A DNA stretch of 64,000 nucleotides from Chrysoperla carnea (GCF_905475395.1 NC_058338.1:49573935-49637934), one strand, 5' to 3'. Shown: positions 37,524 to 50,611, counted from the stretch's first letter. The notes: a model not told the origin generated them from the letters alone. Numbers and translations: made by a program.

Positions 37524-38654
37524 TACTTTAAAATCATACTAAAATTAAGAACTGTGCATAAAAATGAAAAACTTTTTTTGGTAAAAACACTGACTTGATT
37601 GTTAATTTCTCCTAAAACGTACAGAAATTCAATATGAATTTTTCACAAAAAGACATAAAAAAGGATGGAGGATTCAAATCTTTGGTATCATTTTTCATTT
37701 ACGGTTTCGAAATATCTTAAAGAGTTGAAATGAAAATTATAACCAAAATTTAAAATTTTATATATCAATTAATCATCTTTGTATATGTCTTTTGTGAAAA
37801 TTTCATATCGATTCTCTGTACGCTTTATGAAAAATGTTCTCTTTTTTGGTAAAAAAAACTGACTTGATAGTTAATTTCTCATAAACCGTTCAGAGAATCG
37901 ATATGAATTTTTCACAAAAGACGTATAAAAATACGAAATACCTTAAATTTCAACATTCATATATCTAGAAAAGAACGCTTTTAAGGCAATAAGCGTGTTG
38001 AGAAATTGCCATTATCTAAACGTGTTCTACCATTTTATGAAGTTCTTTATAACTTGGACCACCCCGTATAACCGGTAGTTATTTCTGCTTCAAAGATCAC
38101 GCGACATGTTATTTATCTCGAAGTAGCCGATAGTAAATTAATAGATAATAAGAAAGATCATAGTATCTAAATGACTCTATTATAGTGCCACCTTTGACTC
38201 TAGTTATTAATCACCATTAGGCTGGCTTATTTTCAATAATATATTTATAATAATAATAATAATATTTATAATAATGCGTGATTACTGATAATATGTATAT
38301 GTATACTACTGTTATTAATGTTCCGGATATGTGACGTTTCTGTTATTTTTGCTACAATTAGAATCCCGGAAACCACACAGCGGTTGATGAAACATTGAAA
38401 TTGAGATAAAATAGCATTATAACTATATAACCAACCAGAATAGAAATAATATTTGTTTTTTATATTTTTATATTAGTGTTGTCATACTATCTTTGTATGT
38501 AATGTGTATGTATCTATGTTTGTATGTTTGCACATTATTTGGTGAAGATAGATCCATAGGAAAAAATAAGAACCTCATGATCATTGTTCCAGTTGTCTAA
38601 ATGCGGCCATTTTCAATATGACTTTTTATATTTCAAGTTTCCTGAGAATATCGG

Positions 38655-39300
38655 ATATACTACAATCATCTTAGGGTTTCATCTCGGAATCTAACGGAAT
38701 AAGCTGAATTTTTGTACAAACCTTTATTTTAATAGTACAAATGTTGTCTGAAAAATCACATATGGTAACGCGTGCGCGTCCTTAGATATTCAAGGTCAAA
38801 GGTCTCGAAAATCAATTTTTTTTTATTATCTCGTTTCTTTTGCCTTCAATCGCATTAACATTTAATATAAAAGTCGTAGAGGATAAAATTTTCTACAAAT
38901 TTTATCGGTAACTTTTTTTTTATGTTGAACCGTTTTTGAAATAGAGGGCGCAGAAGATGGAACGCTCAGCTATACGTGCCTTAGTGCAGGGTCAATATTT
39001 ATAAATATATGGTATTAAATAATTATTTAAGTGGTATTTTTTCGATAATTAAGTGAAAAAACCATATAATAGACAGGGTCAATCATGAATCCCAGTCGAT
39101 TATACGATTTTTTTATCTAAATACTAATTAAATAATTATTTAATATCTTATATTTATAAATATTGACATAGCACTGAAGTACGTTAAGCTGAACGCACAA
39201 TCGGCTGCGCCCTCTATTTAAAAAATGGTTCAACTAAAATTCAGCTTATTCCGTTAGATTCCCAGTTTGACCACTTATTTTGACTAAGATGGTCGGGTTA
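38655..39300. repeat. Foldback element
   Basis: The left arm holds GGAATCTAACGGAATAAGCT; the right arm holds its reverse complement AGCTTATTCCGTTAGATTCC. Inner arms TCAATATTTATAAATAT and ATATTTATAAATATTGA also pair. The left arm is far longer than the right, so the right arm is partly deleted. Confidence 0.7.
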
Positions 39301-39872
39301 ATATACGAACAAACCAACCAATAATGTTTCTCATTTTTTGCAGCTCCCTCCAAATTTGTTCCACTAACCATAATAATATTATTATAAAATAACTATTTTT
39401 CATTCGGAATCATTAGCATAATGATTGTAGCGCATGCTTGATGCTTGACAATAAATTTTTTTATCATAGTACAAACATATGTGGTATATAATCTATGCAT
39501 AACACAGCGCTCATTAAAAATAGTAATTGTTATGTTTTTTTTTTTTTTTTTAACAAAATTTTTAACTATGTAATAAAATTACAGTTTAATTTCAAACACT
39601 ACTCTATTAGCTTCATACACATGGAACACTTTTTTGTTTTTTCATTTCAAAATCTTGATATTATATCTTTCTTTTAAATTTGTCGATGAGATATTTTTTT
39701 TAATCATTTCTCATCGAAAATAAATTGAATGATTAAAAAAACCTGACTGTATTCAATATGGAATCAAGATCAAACAAAAATTAATTATGACCCCTTATTA
39801 ATCTTTTTAGTTAGAAGTTTAGAAGTCTTTTATTACATGTTTTCAAAGAAGGAAATGAATAAAGTCTCAAAC

Positions 39873-40169
39873 CAGGCATGGGCAAATGTGACTCAGAGAA
39901 GTCTCTCAGACTCCTCACTTAATGTACGAGTAAGACAGTGACAACTTAACCAGCGACAACCTAAAATACGAGTAAGACAGAGAAACAACTTTTTTTTTTC
40001 TACCAATCTCATTACAATTAGAGAAACTGAGATAGGTAGAAGATTCGTATACCCGTTTTGCTTCCTCCTCTATAAGCAATGCAGTCTTGGATAAAGGGAC
40101 ATAAAATAAAGTTTATGACACACAATAAAGCTATAACAATGGTGACTTAAAATAACGCGCCCATGCCTG
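39873..40169 (-). mobile_element. hAT-type MITE, family 1, copy d
   Basis: Ends CAGGCATGGGC and GCCCATGCCTG; flanks TCTCAAAC and TCTTAAAT match at 6 of 8 positions, consistent with a decayed target duplication. It lies in the SoxC-type intron, 265 bases before an exon. Confidence 0.88.
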
Positions 40170-40434
40170 TCTTAAATTTAAAGTCTTCTGGTGTATGTTA
40201 TTAATTAAAGATTGGATAGATTCATAAGTACCTACTTGTTTTTTTTCAAACCCTCCTTTGAGAACCGGCACCGCCAAATACACACCGACACAAAGTAAAA
40301 TGTTTTTTTAATTTTAAACTCTCTCCAAATAATAATTTTCATCTCCATTCCGGTGCTTCTAACTTACCTCATTTATCATGACAAATATTATTGTTTCATT
40401 TCAATAGTAAAATTTTTTTGTATTTCTTTTTCAG

Positions 40435-40627
40435 ATGAAAATTCAATTTGATGATTCTGCAACAGAAACATATGAATATCCATCAGAAAATTCATTAATG
40501 GATGAAAGTTCCTTATCAACATCAACAACAACGCCAACAACAGCCATTTCCACTGCCAATAATAATAATTCAAGTTTAGGATTGACATCAAATAATGTGT
40601 CTGCCGAAGCGGCACCATCACCACTAG
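40435..40627 (+). CDS. SoxC-type transcription factor, penultimate visible coding exon
   Basis: Preceded by a T-rich tract ending in CAG and followed by a GTATGC donor after CCACTAG. It starts in phase 0 and ends in phase 1; the leftover G joins GT of the next exon to make glycine. It encodes 64 codons of low-complexity, Ser/Thr/Asn-rich protein (MKIQFDDSATETYEYPSEN, then STSTTTPTT and NNNNSS runs). Such sequence is usual in linkers of insect transcription factors. The first codon is ATG, but the in-frame join to the preceding exon makes it an internal methionine rather than a start. Introns on either side are about 12.8 kb and 2.0 kb. Confidence 0.75.
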
Positions 40628-42658
40628 GTATGCATGATAACAATAAAAACATTGTATTCTTAATATTTTAAAATCGAATTTTTCAAATAAAATGAAAAAA
40701 ATAATTTAACAGCTAATAGTATAAGAGTCCATTACAGAAAAAGGCACCCACCAAACACCAAAAAATTATAAAGTGAAAATGGCTGAAAAATATAAAAAAA
40801 AAACATTTTACGCCCGCCAGACTAGTATAAATTTGTTAAAACTTCTGCCAGGCCTTATAAATTATTTTTTTATGAAAATTCACTTCATAACACCTCCTTG
40901 TTTTTACTTTTAATTTAAAAATATCTTCTATCGGTTACAACTTGCCTGGCTGCAAATTTTTTTAATACTAAGACTTAATTTTGAATGTGCAGAAAATACA
41001 GCCTAATAAATGATGTCTGCCGTAGTAAAAAAACATTTTTTCGCTGACAGACCAACTTTTATCCATAAAATACATGTCAGAAAAAGGCAAATTAAACGAA
41101 ATTTTTTTGGTACTTTCCGAGGAAGGTGGTTAAATATTATTATTTATAATACATATATTTGATTATTCTTTTAACGACCTTAAATTTTATACTTTTAATA
41201 ATTTAGTATTTTAAAATGATTACATAATTATTTTTTTTTTTCAATTTATTAATTAATTTTTTGATATGAATTCAATTTTATTGAAGGCCATATCATAATT
41301 CATTGTCTCTTAGATAGGGAAATCATTAATTTAATAGTTTTTAAAAACTTTCAATTTTTAATAAAATTTAAATAATGTAAATTTGAAATATTTTATTTTT
41401 TCTTTCACGCATATATTTAAAAAAATGGATTTTATTATACTTTATTTTATAAAATAAAGTGTAATTCATAAATTATGTGAGTTTAATTAACTTACGTTTT
41501 AATGCATGATTAATTATGTTTAATGCAAGTTAATTTTAATATTAAAATTAACTTAAACAATAAATAAAATAATTGCATAATTTTTTATGAACAAATAAAT
41601 TTTTCTGAAAATTCAGGAGCTATAAATTATTATTCTAATCGCAGGTTCTAACTATCAGGACGGAAGAATGATAACAAGTCTGCGACTAACATTTTGTCAA
41701 ATAGTCATCATTAAAAAAATTTTTTTTAATTAATTTAGATATTTTTAAATGTCCCAAGAAAAAAACAAACAAAAAACTGAAAGGACCGCCTAAACACTTA
41801 AGTTTTCTTTTGTTTGGAAATTTTACCTCGTCCCACCATTGGATACATTTTCAACATTTTTCATCAACCGTTTCTGATCGGAATCGGCTTAATCAGACTC
41901 GTGCTCTTCTGATAGAAGATAGAGGAACGCTTTACATTTAAATTAGATAAAATAACTCAAAAGAAAAGAAAAAGACATCAAACAAATGATCCCGGAAACT
42001 GTAAATGGAAAATGGCTTTCGTTCAAATGTCGCAAGAAATATCTTTAAATTCAATGAAAATCGGAAACTTTGAAAAGGAATATTTCGAAAACGACACGTT
42101 CACGAGACGACACGAGATTTGTGCCCGTTGAGATATTTGTTCAGAATGACGAAAAGTCAATTCTTTCAAATTCTTGCGACAATTGACCGAAAGCTATTTT
42201 TCATAAACAGTTGCCCGGGGTCCTTTCCTAAGTAATGTTTTTGGTTATTTTCTAAGGAACAAGTTTCTTATATAAAGTGTTCCTTTATGTTTTACCAGCC
42301 ATAAAAACGATTATGTTCGGGTCTTAGATTACGGGTAGGTACACTAGTTGTTCAATTCAAATGTACTTTTGTGTTATATTTTGAAACAAAGCTTGATTTG
42401 GTATTGACTATTGTTCTGATTTCCGGGAAAACCACAATTAATATTCAATATTTTTTTTACTGTAAAAAATTTATTTTTTATTTTTTTTAACTATTCCTGC
42501 AAGCCCAAAATGAAATTTCGATTTTTAATTCCCATGAACTGCGATTTATGTACGCATAAAAAATAATGCAATTTTTTAATCAGCATGAAATTAATTATAA
42601 AAAATTTAAACATTTTTTTTCTTTAATAATAAAATTTTAATTATTTTGTTTTTATTAG
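40628..42658 (+). other. 2.0-kb intron of the SoxC-type gene
   Basis: GTATGC donor to TTATTAG acceptor. It is very AT-rich with no repeat family shared elsewhere in the window. It contains a perfect 28-base palindrome at 41527-41554 (AAGTTAATTTTAAT and its reverse complement). Confidence 0.7.
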
Positions 42659-42897
42659 GTACATTACTTCAAAATTACACACCAAGTAAAGTCGTACTAA
42701 GTTCAGAGTATTTTCAATTGGGTGTAACACGATCATCAAATTCGACTCCAACCACAGATGGTCAAACGACAACAACCACAACATCGTCATCAAGTGCTAC
42801 GTTAAATAGTTTTGATGAAAATGATTATTTAAAACCTGCTATGGAAGTTGATAATATTACATGGGGTTCAGAAACTGTTGCTGATTTGTTATTTTAA
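42659..42897 (+). CDS. SoxC-type transcription factor, last coding exon with C-terminal activation domain
   Basis: Acceptor TTATTAG at 42657-42658; the exon starts in phase 1 and ends at a TAA stop at 42895-42897. It encodes Thr/Ser-rich sequence and then a compact C-terminus: FDENDYLKP, a short spacer, and ITWGSETVADLLF. Aligned by eye, this resembles the C-terminal transactivation domain of vertebrate SoxC proteins (Sox4/11), which carries DYCTPE, a spacer of nearly equal length, a tryptophan, and ten residues ending SDLVF before the terminus. The insect orthologue is Sox14. SoxC factors regulate development and, in flies, ecdysone-driven neuronal remodelling. The match is short and made from memory of the family, so the name is moderate confidence; the exon and its stop are solid. 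Confidence 0.65.
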
Positions 42898-43200
42898 AGT
42901 GCTGCGCATTTATTTGTTTTGTTTAACTTTTTTTTTAAATAATTCTAATGATAAATAATGGTTATTTTTTTATCATTAACTGTAAATTTTCTGTGTAGTT
43001 TAATTAATTTTTGTTTTTGAAAATTATTTATATTAATTTGTTTTTTAAATAAGATTAGAAAAATTATTTTTTAAGCCTCTTAAAAAGGGACAATTTAATC
43101 CCAAACGGACCAAAATGAGCTTGGATACATTCGAAAACAAATAATTTTTCTATTGAAGTAGGAGGGGAGCATGATAAAACTCTAATTTTTCCAATCAATC

Positions 43201-43206
43201 AATAAA
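43201..43206 (+). promoter_or_regulatory. Candidate poly(A) signal of the SoxC-type gene
   Basis: AATAAA about 300 bases after the stop codon, followed by a T/G-containing stretch. Other AATAAA hexamers occur further on (for example 43466), so the true site is uncertain in such AT-rich DNA. Confidence 0.3.
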
Positions 43207-43291
43207 ATTTCTGTTCTCCGAGATTACGAGAGTAAACGAGCCGTTTAGGTAAAATTTTTCTTTTCTTTTTCTAAGTATTCTTTTGCCTTAT

Positions 43292-43722
43292 TAGTATACA
43301 ACTTGAAAAACCATTTTGTTAGCCATTTATAATATATGAAGAAGAGTTTTTATGGACGTTCTTATGATAAAACAAAGAGGGAATGTGTACAAGGTTAATT
43401 GCGTGTAATCATATCATTTGATCTGTAGTTTTATATATATCTAATCACTTCTATACCTTGCGGTCAATAAAAATGCAACACCTTATATACATCAGATGTA
43501 TTTGGTGGCACTAAGTATATTAAAAAATGTGTATTTTGCAACTATCAAATATATCTGATATATAAGGTAGTGATTTTTATTGACCGCAAATACATCACTT
43601 GAAGTTGCACATACACGATACAGCGCGCATTTCCTCTTTGTTTCATACATAAGAACGTCCATAAAAACTATTCTTACTTCGTATATTATAAATGGATAAA
43701 GAGATGGTTTCCAAGTAGTATA
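43292..43722. repeat. Foldback element downstream of the SoxC-type gene
   Basis: Outer arms include AGTTTTTATGGACGTTCTTA on the left and TAAGAACGTCCATAAAAACT on the right; inner arms GCGGTCAATAAAAAT and ATTTTTATTGACCGC. About 430 bases, starting 395 bases after the stop codon. Confidence 0.8.
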
Positions 43723-44784
43723 TATACATGAAAATGTATGTAATTAAGAGCTAATATAACAACCGATACTTAGCGAATAAATTAGAAACGTAATTTTGCA
43801 AAACAGTGGTAAAGTGCAGCCCAGCCTAATCCTGCTCAGTTGTGACACCAGCCTAATCCTGCTCAGTTTACTCTCTATGAAGATAGTACCTAATAAGTTT
43901 GTAATTTTTGATATAAGCAGTTAAAGCAAATTTTGATAATTTTTTGTTACTTAATATTCTGGTAAAAAATCATATTTTAATAGCTCAATTAAGATCATCA
44001 TCATCTTTTATATACTTTGCAAAAAATTGTTGTCATAATTAAAAAATTATTTTTACCCAAGTAAAATAATTAATAAATAAAATTCTCTCAGATTACTAAA
44101 AGTTGATTATGCAAGCCTAGTGTTTTTTTTTTAATTGTGTATTTTTAATAGCAGTTTCAATATTTTTCCATATAAACACACACGTGTGGACGTGACGTAT
44201 CTAAGTTAGTAAAATTTGAAATATTTTAATTTAAACCTCAGTTTGATTTTGTAGTTTCACTGATAAAATATGGATATACAAATTTTCTATGGGGAAAAAT
44301 ATAACATTTTAAAAATTAATTTGAAAATTAAAAACATATAATTTTTGTAACAATTATTTTAAATTTAATTATTTAAATGGAAAAAAAAATTATAATATTA
44401 ATATTTTTGTATAGGGTGCCCTTAATAGTTGTTTCTAAGATGTGTTAACAAAATTATATAAAAGTAATCAATAAAAAGTTTTCATCTTTTTTGTTAAATA
44501 TCATAAGCACTCAAATTACTTGAAACTGTGGAACATAATAAATTATTTTGGAAATATTTAGAAATATGATTTCATCTTTTGTTTAAATTACTTTATTCAA
44601 CGTCGCAGATAAATGAACAAAATTTAAGCGATTGTTGAAAAAATTGTCATATTCTATTTTATTTTGAAAACATAAGCACTTAATGAATGAATTTTTTCAT
44701 TAAAAATGTGGTATAACTATTTTCCAAGAAAAGGAATCAATGCTGATGCAGGGGTGATAAACCAAGATGTGTTACAGCCATATT

Positions 44785-44914
44785 TTTACCTGTACAGCGC
44801 AAAATTGACGTAATGGTGCTTAAACTTACTTTTACATATAGGAGTATCTTTTTCAACATGCTTCCCGGTGGATCATTTCACCCGAAAAATTTCAGCATGG
44901 GCTTATAGTCTCTA
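44785..44914 (+). mobile_element. Partial copy of the AGACCACAAGCCCATG MITE
   Basis: Shares AAACTTACT, the GGAG-ATCTTTTTCAACATG block, TCATTTCACCCGAAAAATTT and CATGGGCTTATAGTCT with the 3' half of 12461-12766. Confidence 0.6.
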
Positions 44915-45520
44915 AGATTGACTAAAATGTACTATAGGAGACTTTGACTTATATAAAACTACACCAATAAATTTTGAAATAAAAAACAAACTTGGCCTGA
45001 TAATTCTTTGAGGTGGTCTGTGTGATTCTACATTAAACTTACCATTGGCTTAATGCAGCATAATGACTTTATTCTAGCAACTTCTAAGTTGCGATTTTTT
45101 AGTTATGTAATATCTACTGCCTATATCGATTGATATAAATGCAAAGTACCCAAGTTATAAAATATCGCATTACATAATTATTTTAGAAAAAATGATTTTG
45201 ATATCGCGGACCGAATCTTGAAAGTTCAATAATTCTACCCTATAATAAAATATCAGGGTAAATTGATTGCATTTTAAAGGTAGTAATTTGCAAATTTTCG
45301 GATCGAAGTCAAGTTTTGTATTATTTGTGATTTTATCTTCGAAAACAAATTAAAACACCTTATTCTATTATTTTGAGGCACCCTATATTATATTATTTTA
45401 ATTACAAATAAAAATTATTATGTAATAATATGTTTACTGTTGTAACTATAGTTTATTTAGAAGTTACAACAAACGCTTGAAGAAATCAGAAAATTACTTT
45501 TTTGTTTAAATATAATAAAA

Positions 45521-45545
45521 ATATTATTATTATTATTATTATTAT
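45521..45545 (+). repeat. (ATT)n microsatellite
   Basis: Eight uninterrupted ATT units. Confidence 0.9.
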
Positions 45546-46240
45546 GCGATGTGAAATGTCATTCGTTTTGCACACTGAAGCTATTAAAAGCAAATAGAAA
45601 AAAATATCATTCATTTTGGTGTGTATTAAAAAACATAAACTCTAAACACATCAACACACTAACTGTAATTGTAATTATTTCGTTAGTTGATTTAATATGT
45701 TTTGTGTATCTTTTCCCCTTTAATATTTTATCATTCAAATTGTAACAAAAACGATCTCATTGTCAGTGTTTTTATAAAAATTCATTCCTAAACAAATATT
45801 TATGCATCTTATTGATGGAAATTTTATAGTTTTATTTCCAACAAAGTTTACAAAGTATCGTTATAAACTTGTAAATGTAATGGCTTAGCCGGAAAATTTT
45901 AATATAACTCATAGGAAATGTATTTCTAGAATGAAAATTATGCGAGGTAAATTGGAGTCAAGAAACACAAAAATTCGATTCAAAATCGTATTTGAAAATA
46001 TTATTAGTATTTGGGCATTGGCAGATTTAGAGTTAATCTGCACATCCAGAACTTAAAACTTACCAAAATTTCAATAGTTTTGTTAAAATTACTCATAAAA
46101 TAGAAAAGTCATTTTTTTCGTAAATAGGCAAAAAATAACATTTTTATTAAAAGTGAGTATCCAAATATAGTTAATTATAATTTTTATAATTAATATGTTG
46201 GCCATCAGTATACATATACTTTCCTTACACGAACAATTAA

Positions 46241-46304
46241 CGGACCCTATGGTCTAAGTGTGTCCCACCTCAAGACAGCCACTCTAACCTAACCTAACCT
46301 AACC
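46241..46304 (+). mobile_element. Short retroposed insertion with (CCTAA)n tail
   Basis: A 64-base insert starting CGGACCCTATGGTCTAAGTG and ending in about four CTAAC units, flanked by a 15-base direct repeat (TACACGAACAATTAA at 46226-46240; TACACGAACACTTAA at 46305-46319). This is the structure of a 5'-truncated non-LTR retrotransposon or SINE with a pentanucleotide tail. Confidence 0.7.
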
Positions 46305-49300
46305 TACACGAACACTTAATAAGAGCCAACGAATTGCGACACATGTCGATTAGATTTTTGTTTCCTAAGAAAATGATGCCATTCTCTTAAGAGAATTAAC
46401 TTAATTCAGAGTCCTCAAAGATCTTTGGGTTATACGGGTTCAAGCATTTTGAAAATTGTGCCCAATAGTTTTGCTTCTTCATTTAAGCAATGTTCCTGAG
46501 AATATTTTTTATCATTTCTGATGTAAGTAATAATTTGATCTTACAAGGTTAAAAATTTAAGCCTCCAGACTCCGCCAATTATGAACTAATTAATATTATC
46601 AGAATGCGAAATTAAATTTTCCACTTTTCATTGGCAAGTTTGAAAATTGATTTTTCTTTCTGAAATAAAAAAACCATGAGGAATATAAATCATTTAAAGT
46701 ATCGTAATAAATTTTTCTTAAAACTTTCCAATTGCAGTATTAGTTTTAGTTAATGAAAATTCATTTACTTTTAACTTTTAAATCTATAAAATTTTTATCA
46801 ATAAATTTGCATTATAATGTACTAAAAATGTTATTTTATGTGATTGTCTCAAAATTAATTATAAATTCTTTGGTCAAAAGTCTTTGAATTTCATTCAAAT
46901 GAGACTTTTTATCTAAATATTCCATTTGTCAGTATTTAATTATAAAAAATAAATTTCAACAGCTTTTTTATACAAAAATAAATTTATTTTTACTGCCATT
47001 TTCAAATTTAAGTGTAGAAAAATTTATAGATGCTCTGTAGGAATAAGAAAATGCCATAAAAGAAGGTGGTATCTTAGAAAATTGAAAGCAATTCAATTAC
47101 GCCCTTTTTCCTCCGATTAAATCTCATATTTTTGAGAATAAATTTTACAGAGAGAAATTCAACATCACATTTGGATTTATTTATGGAAGAAACACAAAGC
47201 TTTTTGGATTTTACCCCTTCGTGTATGGCAGGCAAATAATTTTTTATAAATACCATTGTAAGGATTTGCAAATTTTTTAATAATGCGTATTATATTCTAA
47301 AATTTATTAAAACACTATTGAAAAATTTTGGTGCCTATTAAAAAGAGAAAATAAGTTTTAGTGTCAGCATTAGGTAATATTTAAGATCAAATGTCGATTT
47401 GAAGAAACATTGAAAGCAATTCAGGTTTATTTGTGATATTCATGTTTGCATTTATTAAGAAAAATTCTTTTCTACAATAAAAAGAAAATAATCAGCCAAT
47501 ATTATTACAGTTATTTATATTATATAACGCTTCAGAATTCCCCAAATATTTATTATTAATTGTAGTGTAAGAACCTTACCCTCCACTTCGACGAGACACG
47601 AAATAATACGCCTTTTTGTGTTGAACTTCCTGAATAAGTTTAGAGATTGCAATGCATTCTGTATAAAACTAATATTGTATTAAGTAAATTCAAAATACCG
47701 AATTATTATTACTCTAAAATCTTATTGTGCTCCAATTTAGTGTACTCGTATCATACTTTCTTTCATTTTAGTCATTATCAATAGTGTCAATTGTATTTAG
47801 TTTATGAAAAGCGAATTTCAAGATAAAATCATTACGGAAATATATCATCCAAGAAAGATAGGTTTGTGCTAATATTAGTAAATCGCATTAAATTCTTATC
47901 AGCCGTAATTAAAGCCTATTAAAAAAGTATCCTGGATTTTGAAATAAAACATAACTACAATTGGGTAGATGACTGATATCGAATTTGCCAAACTACCCAT
48001 AAAAATGTAAAAGTATAGTTGATACCATAACAAAATTTTAAAAATAAGCTAAGAGGAAGGTATCCACTTATGACGTCATACGTGGGTATCGCCATATAGA
48101 TTACATATAAAACTTTATTTTGCTAAAAGGAACTGGGAAACCTTTGAATGCAATCTTTAATTGCTTATAACTTCTTCATTTTTAATCAATTTTAACTTCA
48201 CTTTCAAATTTTATCAAATACATTTTTATGGGTAATATGGCCAATATTTTTGAAGAAAACAAAATTTTTAGAGCGAATTTTTCAAATTACAAACTTCCAG
48301 TACTTTTTTGATAAAATGTTATGCAGAAATCGGGTTATTACCACGGTACAAATAATACGATATTTCTCATCGTTAAGTATTCGCATTTTCATCAATTCGA
48401 AATACTTTTTGCTGTCTTTTTTGCTTATGTAGACAGCACTGCAACAGAACCGCGATTAGCGAATCGAGATTCCATCTCCGCACTATAAACATGACATATC
48501 TTGTTATTTGTACCGCAAATCTTATTTTGTTGAAGGATTTGATCTATACAGCAAAACTGTAACTCTGTTGGGCGGGTTTTTCAAATGGAGAAATTTTTCG
48601 TTTTTATTAAATTTGCAATTCGTAGACTTGCTTGAATGAATTGCTGCTGAAACATATTTGTGGCATGCGCAAGATGAGAAACTTCGCTTTATATTTAACG
48701 ACATTTAATTTGTTTTTTTATTAATTTTATAAATATCATGACATAAAAATAAATTGTAAAATAATTTTTATATAAGTTAATAAAAATATTTGATATTAAA
48801 AATAATAAGTCAATTAATAATAAATATCGGGTGTTTGGTAATTCGATGGCCACCTTGTAGGGTCTTATACTAGAGCATATTTGCAACAAATTTGCCCAGA
48901 AAATAATAGGTCGAAAATGCATGGCTCTGGAGTTAGAGCTACTTTTAAGTTTGTTTCTTTTTGTTACAGAAAACAGCTAGCCGTACAAAAATTAGTGTCC
49001 TTGGAATACATTAACTGAACTGGATGTAATAACTAATGAGTTACTGACTCTTTTAAAGTACAGCAGACGTCTTAAATCAGACTTCCTCAAACTCATAAAC
49101 TTTCTAAAAATTAATTAAAATTGCTGCCTCATTCCAAGCATGTTACGAAAATCCGCGAAAATATATTTCAACGGGCATCGTTGAAAACGGGCATTCGTGA
49201 TTGTTGCCAACTTAGCGATTAATATCTCTAATTTTTTACTTTTAAATATATAATATGAATAAAAATAATTGATTTTTACTCTCTTTAAATTTATTCATAC

Positions 49301-50611
49301 CCAAAAAATCAACAGTTTGTATTTTAAAATAATTTGCAACAAGAATCCACCCCTTTGAAATGTATTTTCGTAAATTTTTGGGACATTCTAGGAACAAGCC
49401 GTAAATATTTATACATTTTTTTAAGTTTATGAGTTGAGGAAATTTTTTCTGAATTGCTTCCGCAAAGTCTATAATAATTTTTATTAGCAAAATTATTCGA
49501 AAAAGTCAGCATGTCACAAACTATTTGTGACTCATGTGATTTGTTACCCTACATTTCTCACCATACGATGATTTGAGGCGTGTGTTGTATTTTTAAGGAG
49601 TCGGTAACGATCATTGCTGTTAGAAATAGCTCAGTTATATTCCTCAACTGCAATAGTTTTTGTACCGCTTAAGCTCCAGTATAGACCCATTTAAGGTGAC
49701 TATCGAATTGAAAAACACTCTGTATAATTAATTAATCAATGAAATTGCTCATTAATTTTTAAAAAATCATATCAAAAACTACAAAAAAAATATTTATGTG
49801 ATTTTAATCAAAATAATAATAATTATTCCAAATAATGCCAAACGTCTTTTTTTTATAATTTAAAACACTTTTTTGTAGATATTTAGAGTAATCGTTGTAT
49901 GAATATCGAAAATAATAGTCCAGTAGTTAGAGGCTCTTTCTAGAAACTTTTTTTGTAGTTTCTACGTAAGCTGTTGATGTTAAAAATGATGTTTTTCACT
50001 CAACAGTTTTTCAGCTTCAACTAAAGACTTTCATTGTCTTATATCAAATTCTGCCCATAAACCAAAATTTCATCATATCTCATGAGCCCTTTTTTTTTTG
50101 TAAAAATTGCAATACAAAAAACTTTTCAATTTTTACAAGAATTTGCTATCGCTGGCGTTTTAACCTTTCAACAAAAGTTTTTGTTCAAAGAAAAAAATAA
50201 GATTTTAGAGAATTCCCCATAGTTGGATAACAAATCTTTAAAGTTAGTCCATGATTAGAACTTTTTAAGAGTAATATAGATAGCGTCGTTTTGTTGTTTT
50301 AATTTCCAGCTCTTGGTTTATAATTAAACAAATATTTTTTTACAAAATACAAGATATTATTTACAGAAAAATATACAAAAAAGTCGAAATCATCAGAGAG
50401 AGGCTAACCAGTGAAATATACGTATTTATTCATTATCATATTTAAAATATCTGATTATTTGAAGGTTTTAAATTGAATAATAAGTTAAATACCCGGTAAC
50501 TAATCCATACTTCAGCTATCAAATTTGCTTATCGATTTGTAATAAGACAGAAACAATTAAGAAAACATTAAGTTAATTTTAAAAAAACGTTATTCAATAT
50601 AGTTTGCTAAA

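Larger units (their letters stand above)
27678..40434 (+). other. 12.8-kb intron of the SoxC-type gene
   Basis: It runs from a GTTAGT donor to a TTTTTCAG acceptor. It holds a TIR element (28339-28842), two palindromic elements (30169-30915), two copies of the CCCCCG repeat (31878 and 35582), a long hairpin repeat (34022-34668), a GTAC-ended element (37056-37523), a foldback (38655-39300) and a hAT MITE (39873-40169). No additional exon was recognised. Confidence 0.7.
42898..50611. other. Intergenic region between the SoxC-type gene and ADGF copy 1
   Basis: About 7.7 kb with no supported gene. It contains a likely 3' UTR start, a foldback (43292-43722), a 27-base direct repeat (43821-43875), a partial copy of the AGACCACAAGCCCATG repeat (44785-44914), an (ATT)n run (45521-45545) and a CCTAA-tailed insertion (46241-46304). 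Positions 46,400-50,600 are AT-rich sequence in which I see nothing definite. Confidence 0.6.

Noticed and set aside
46284-46304. Interstitial telomere or chromosome-fusion scar
   Set aside because: Only about four CCTAA units, inside an insert bounded by a 15-base direct repeat; retroposition explains it better.
47074-47271. 65-codon minus-strand frame rich in Lys/Asn
   Set aside because: No recognisable domain, no splice partners, and length expected by chance in AT-rich DNA.
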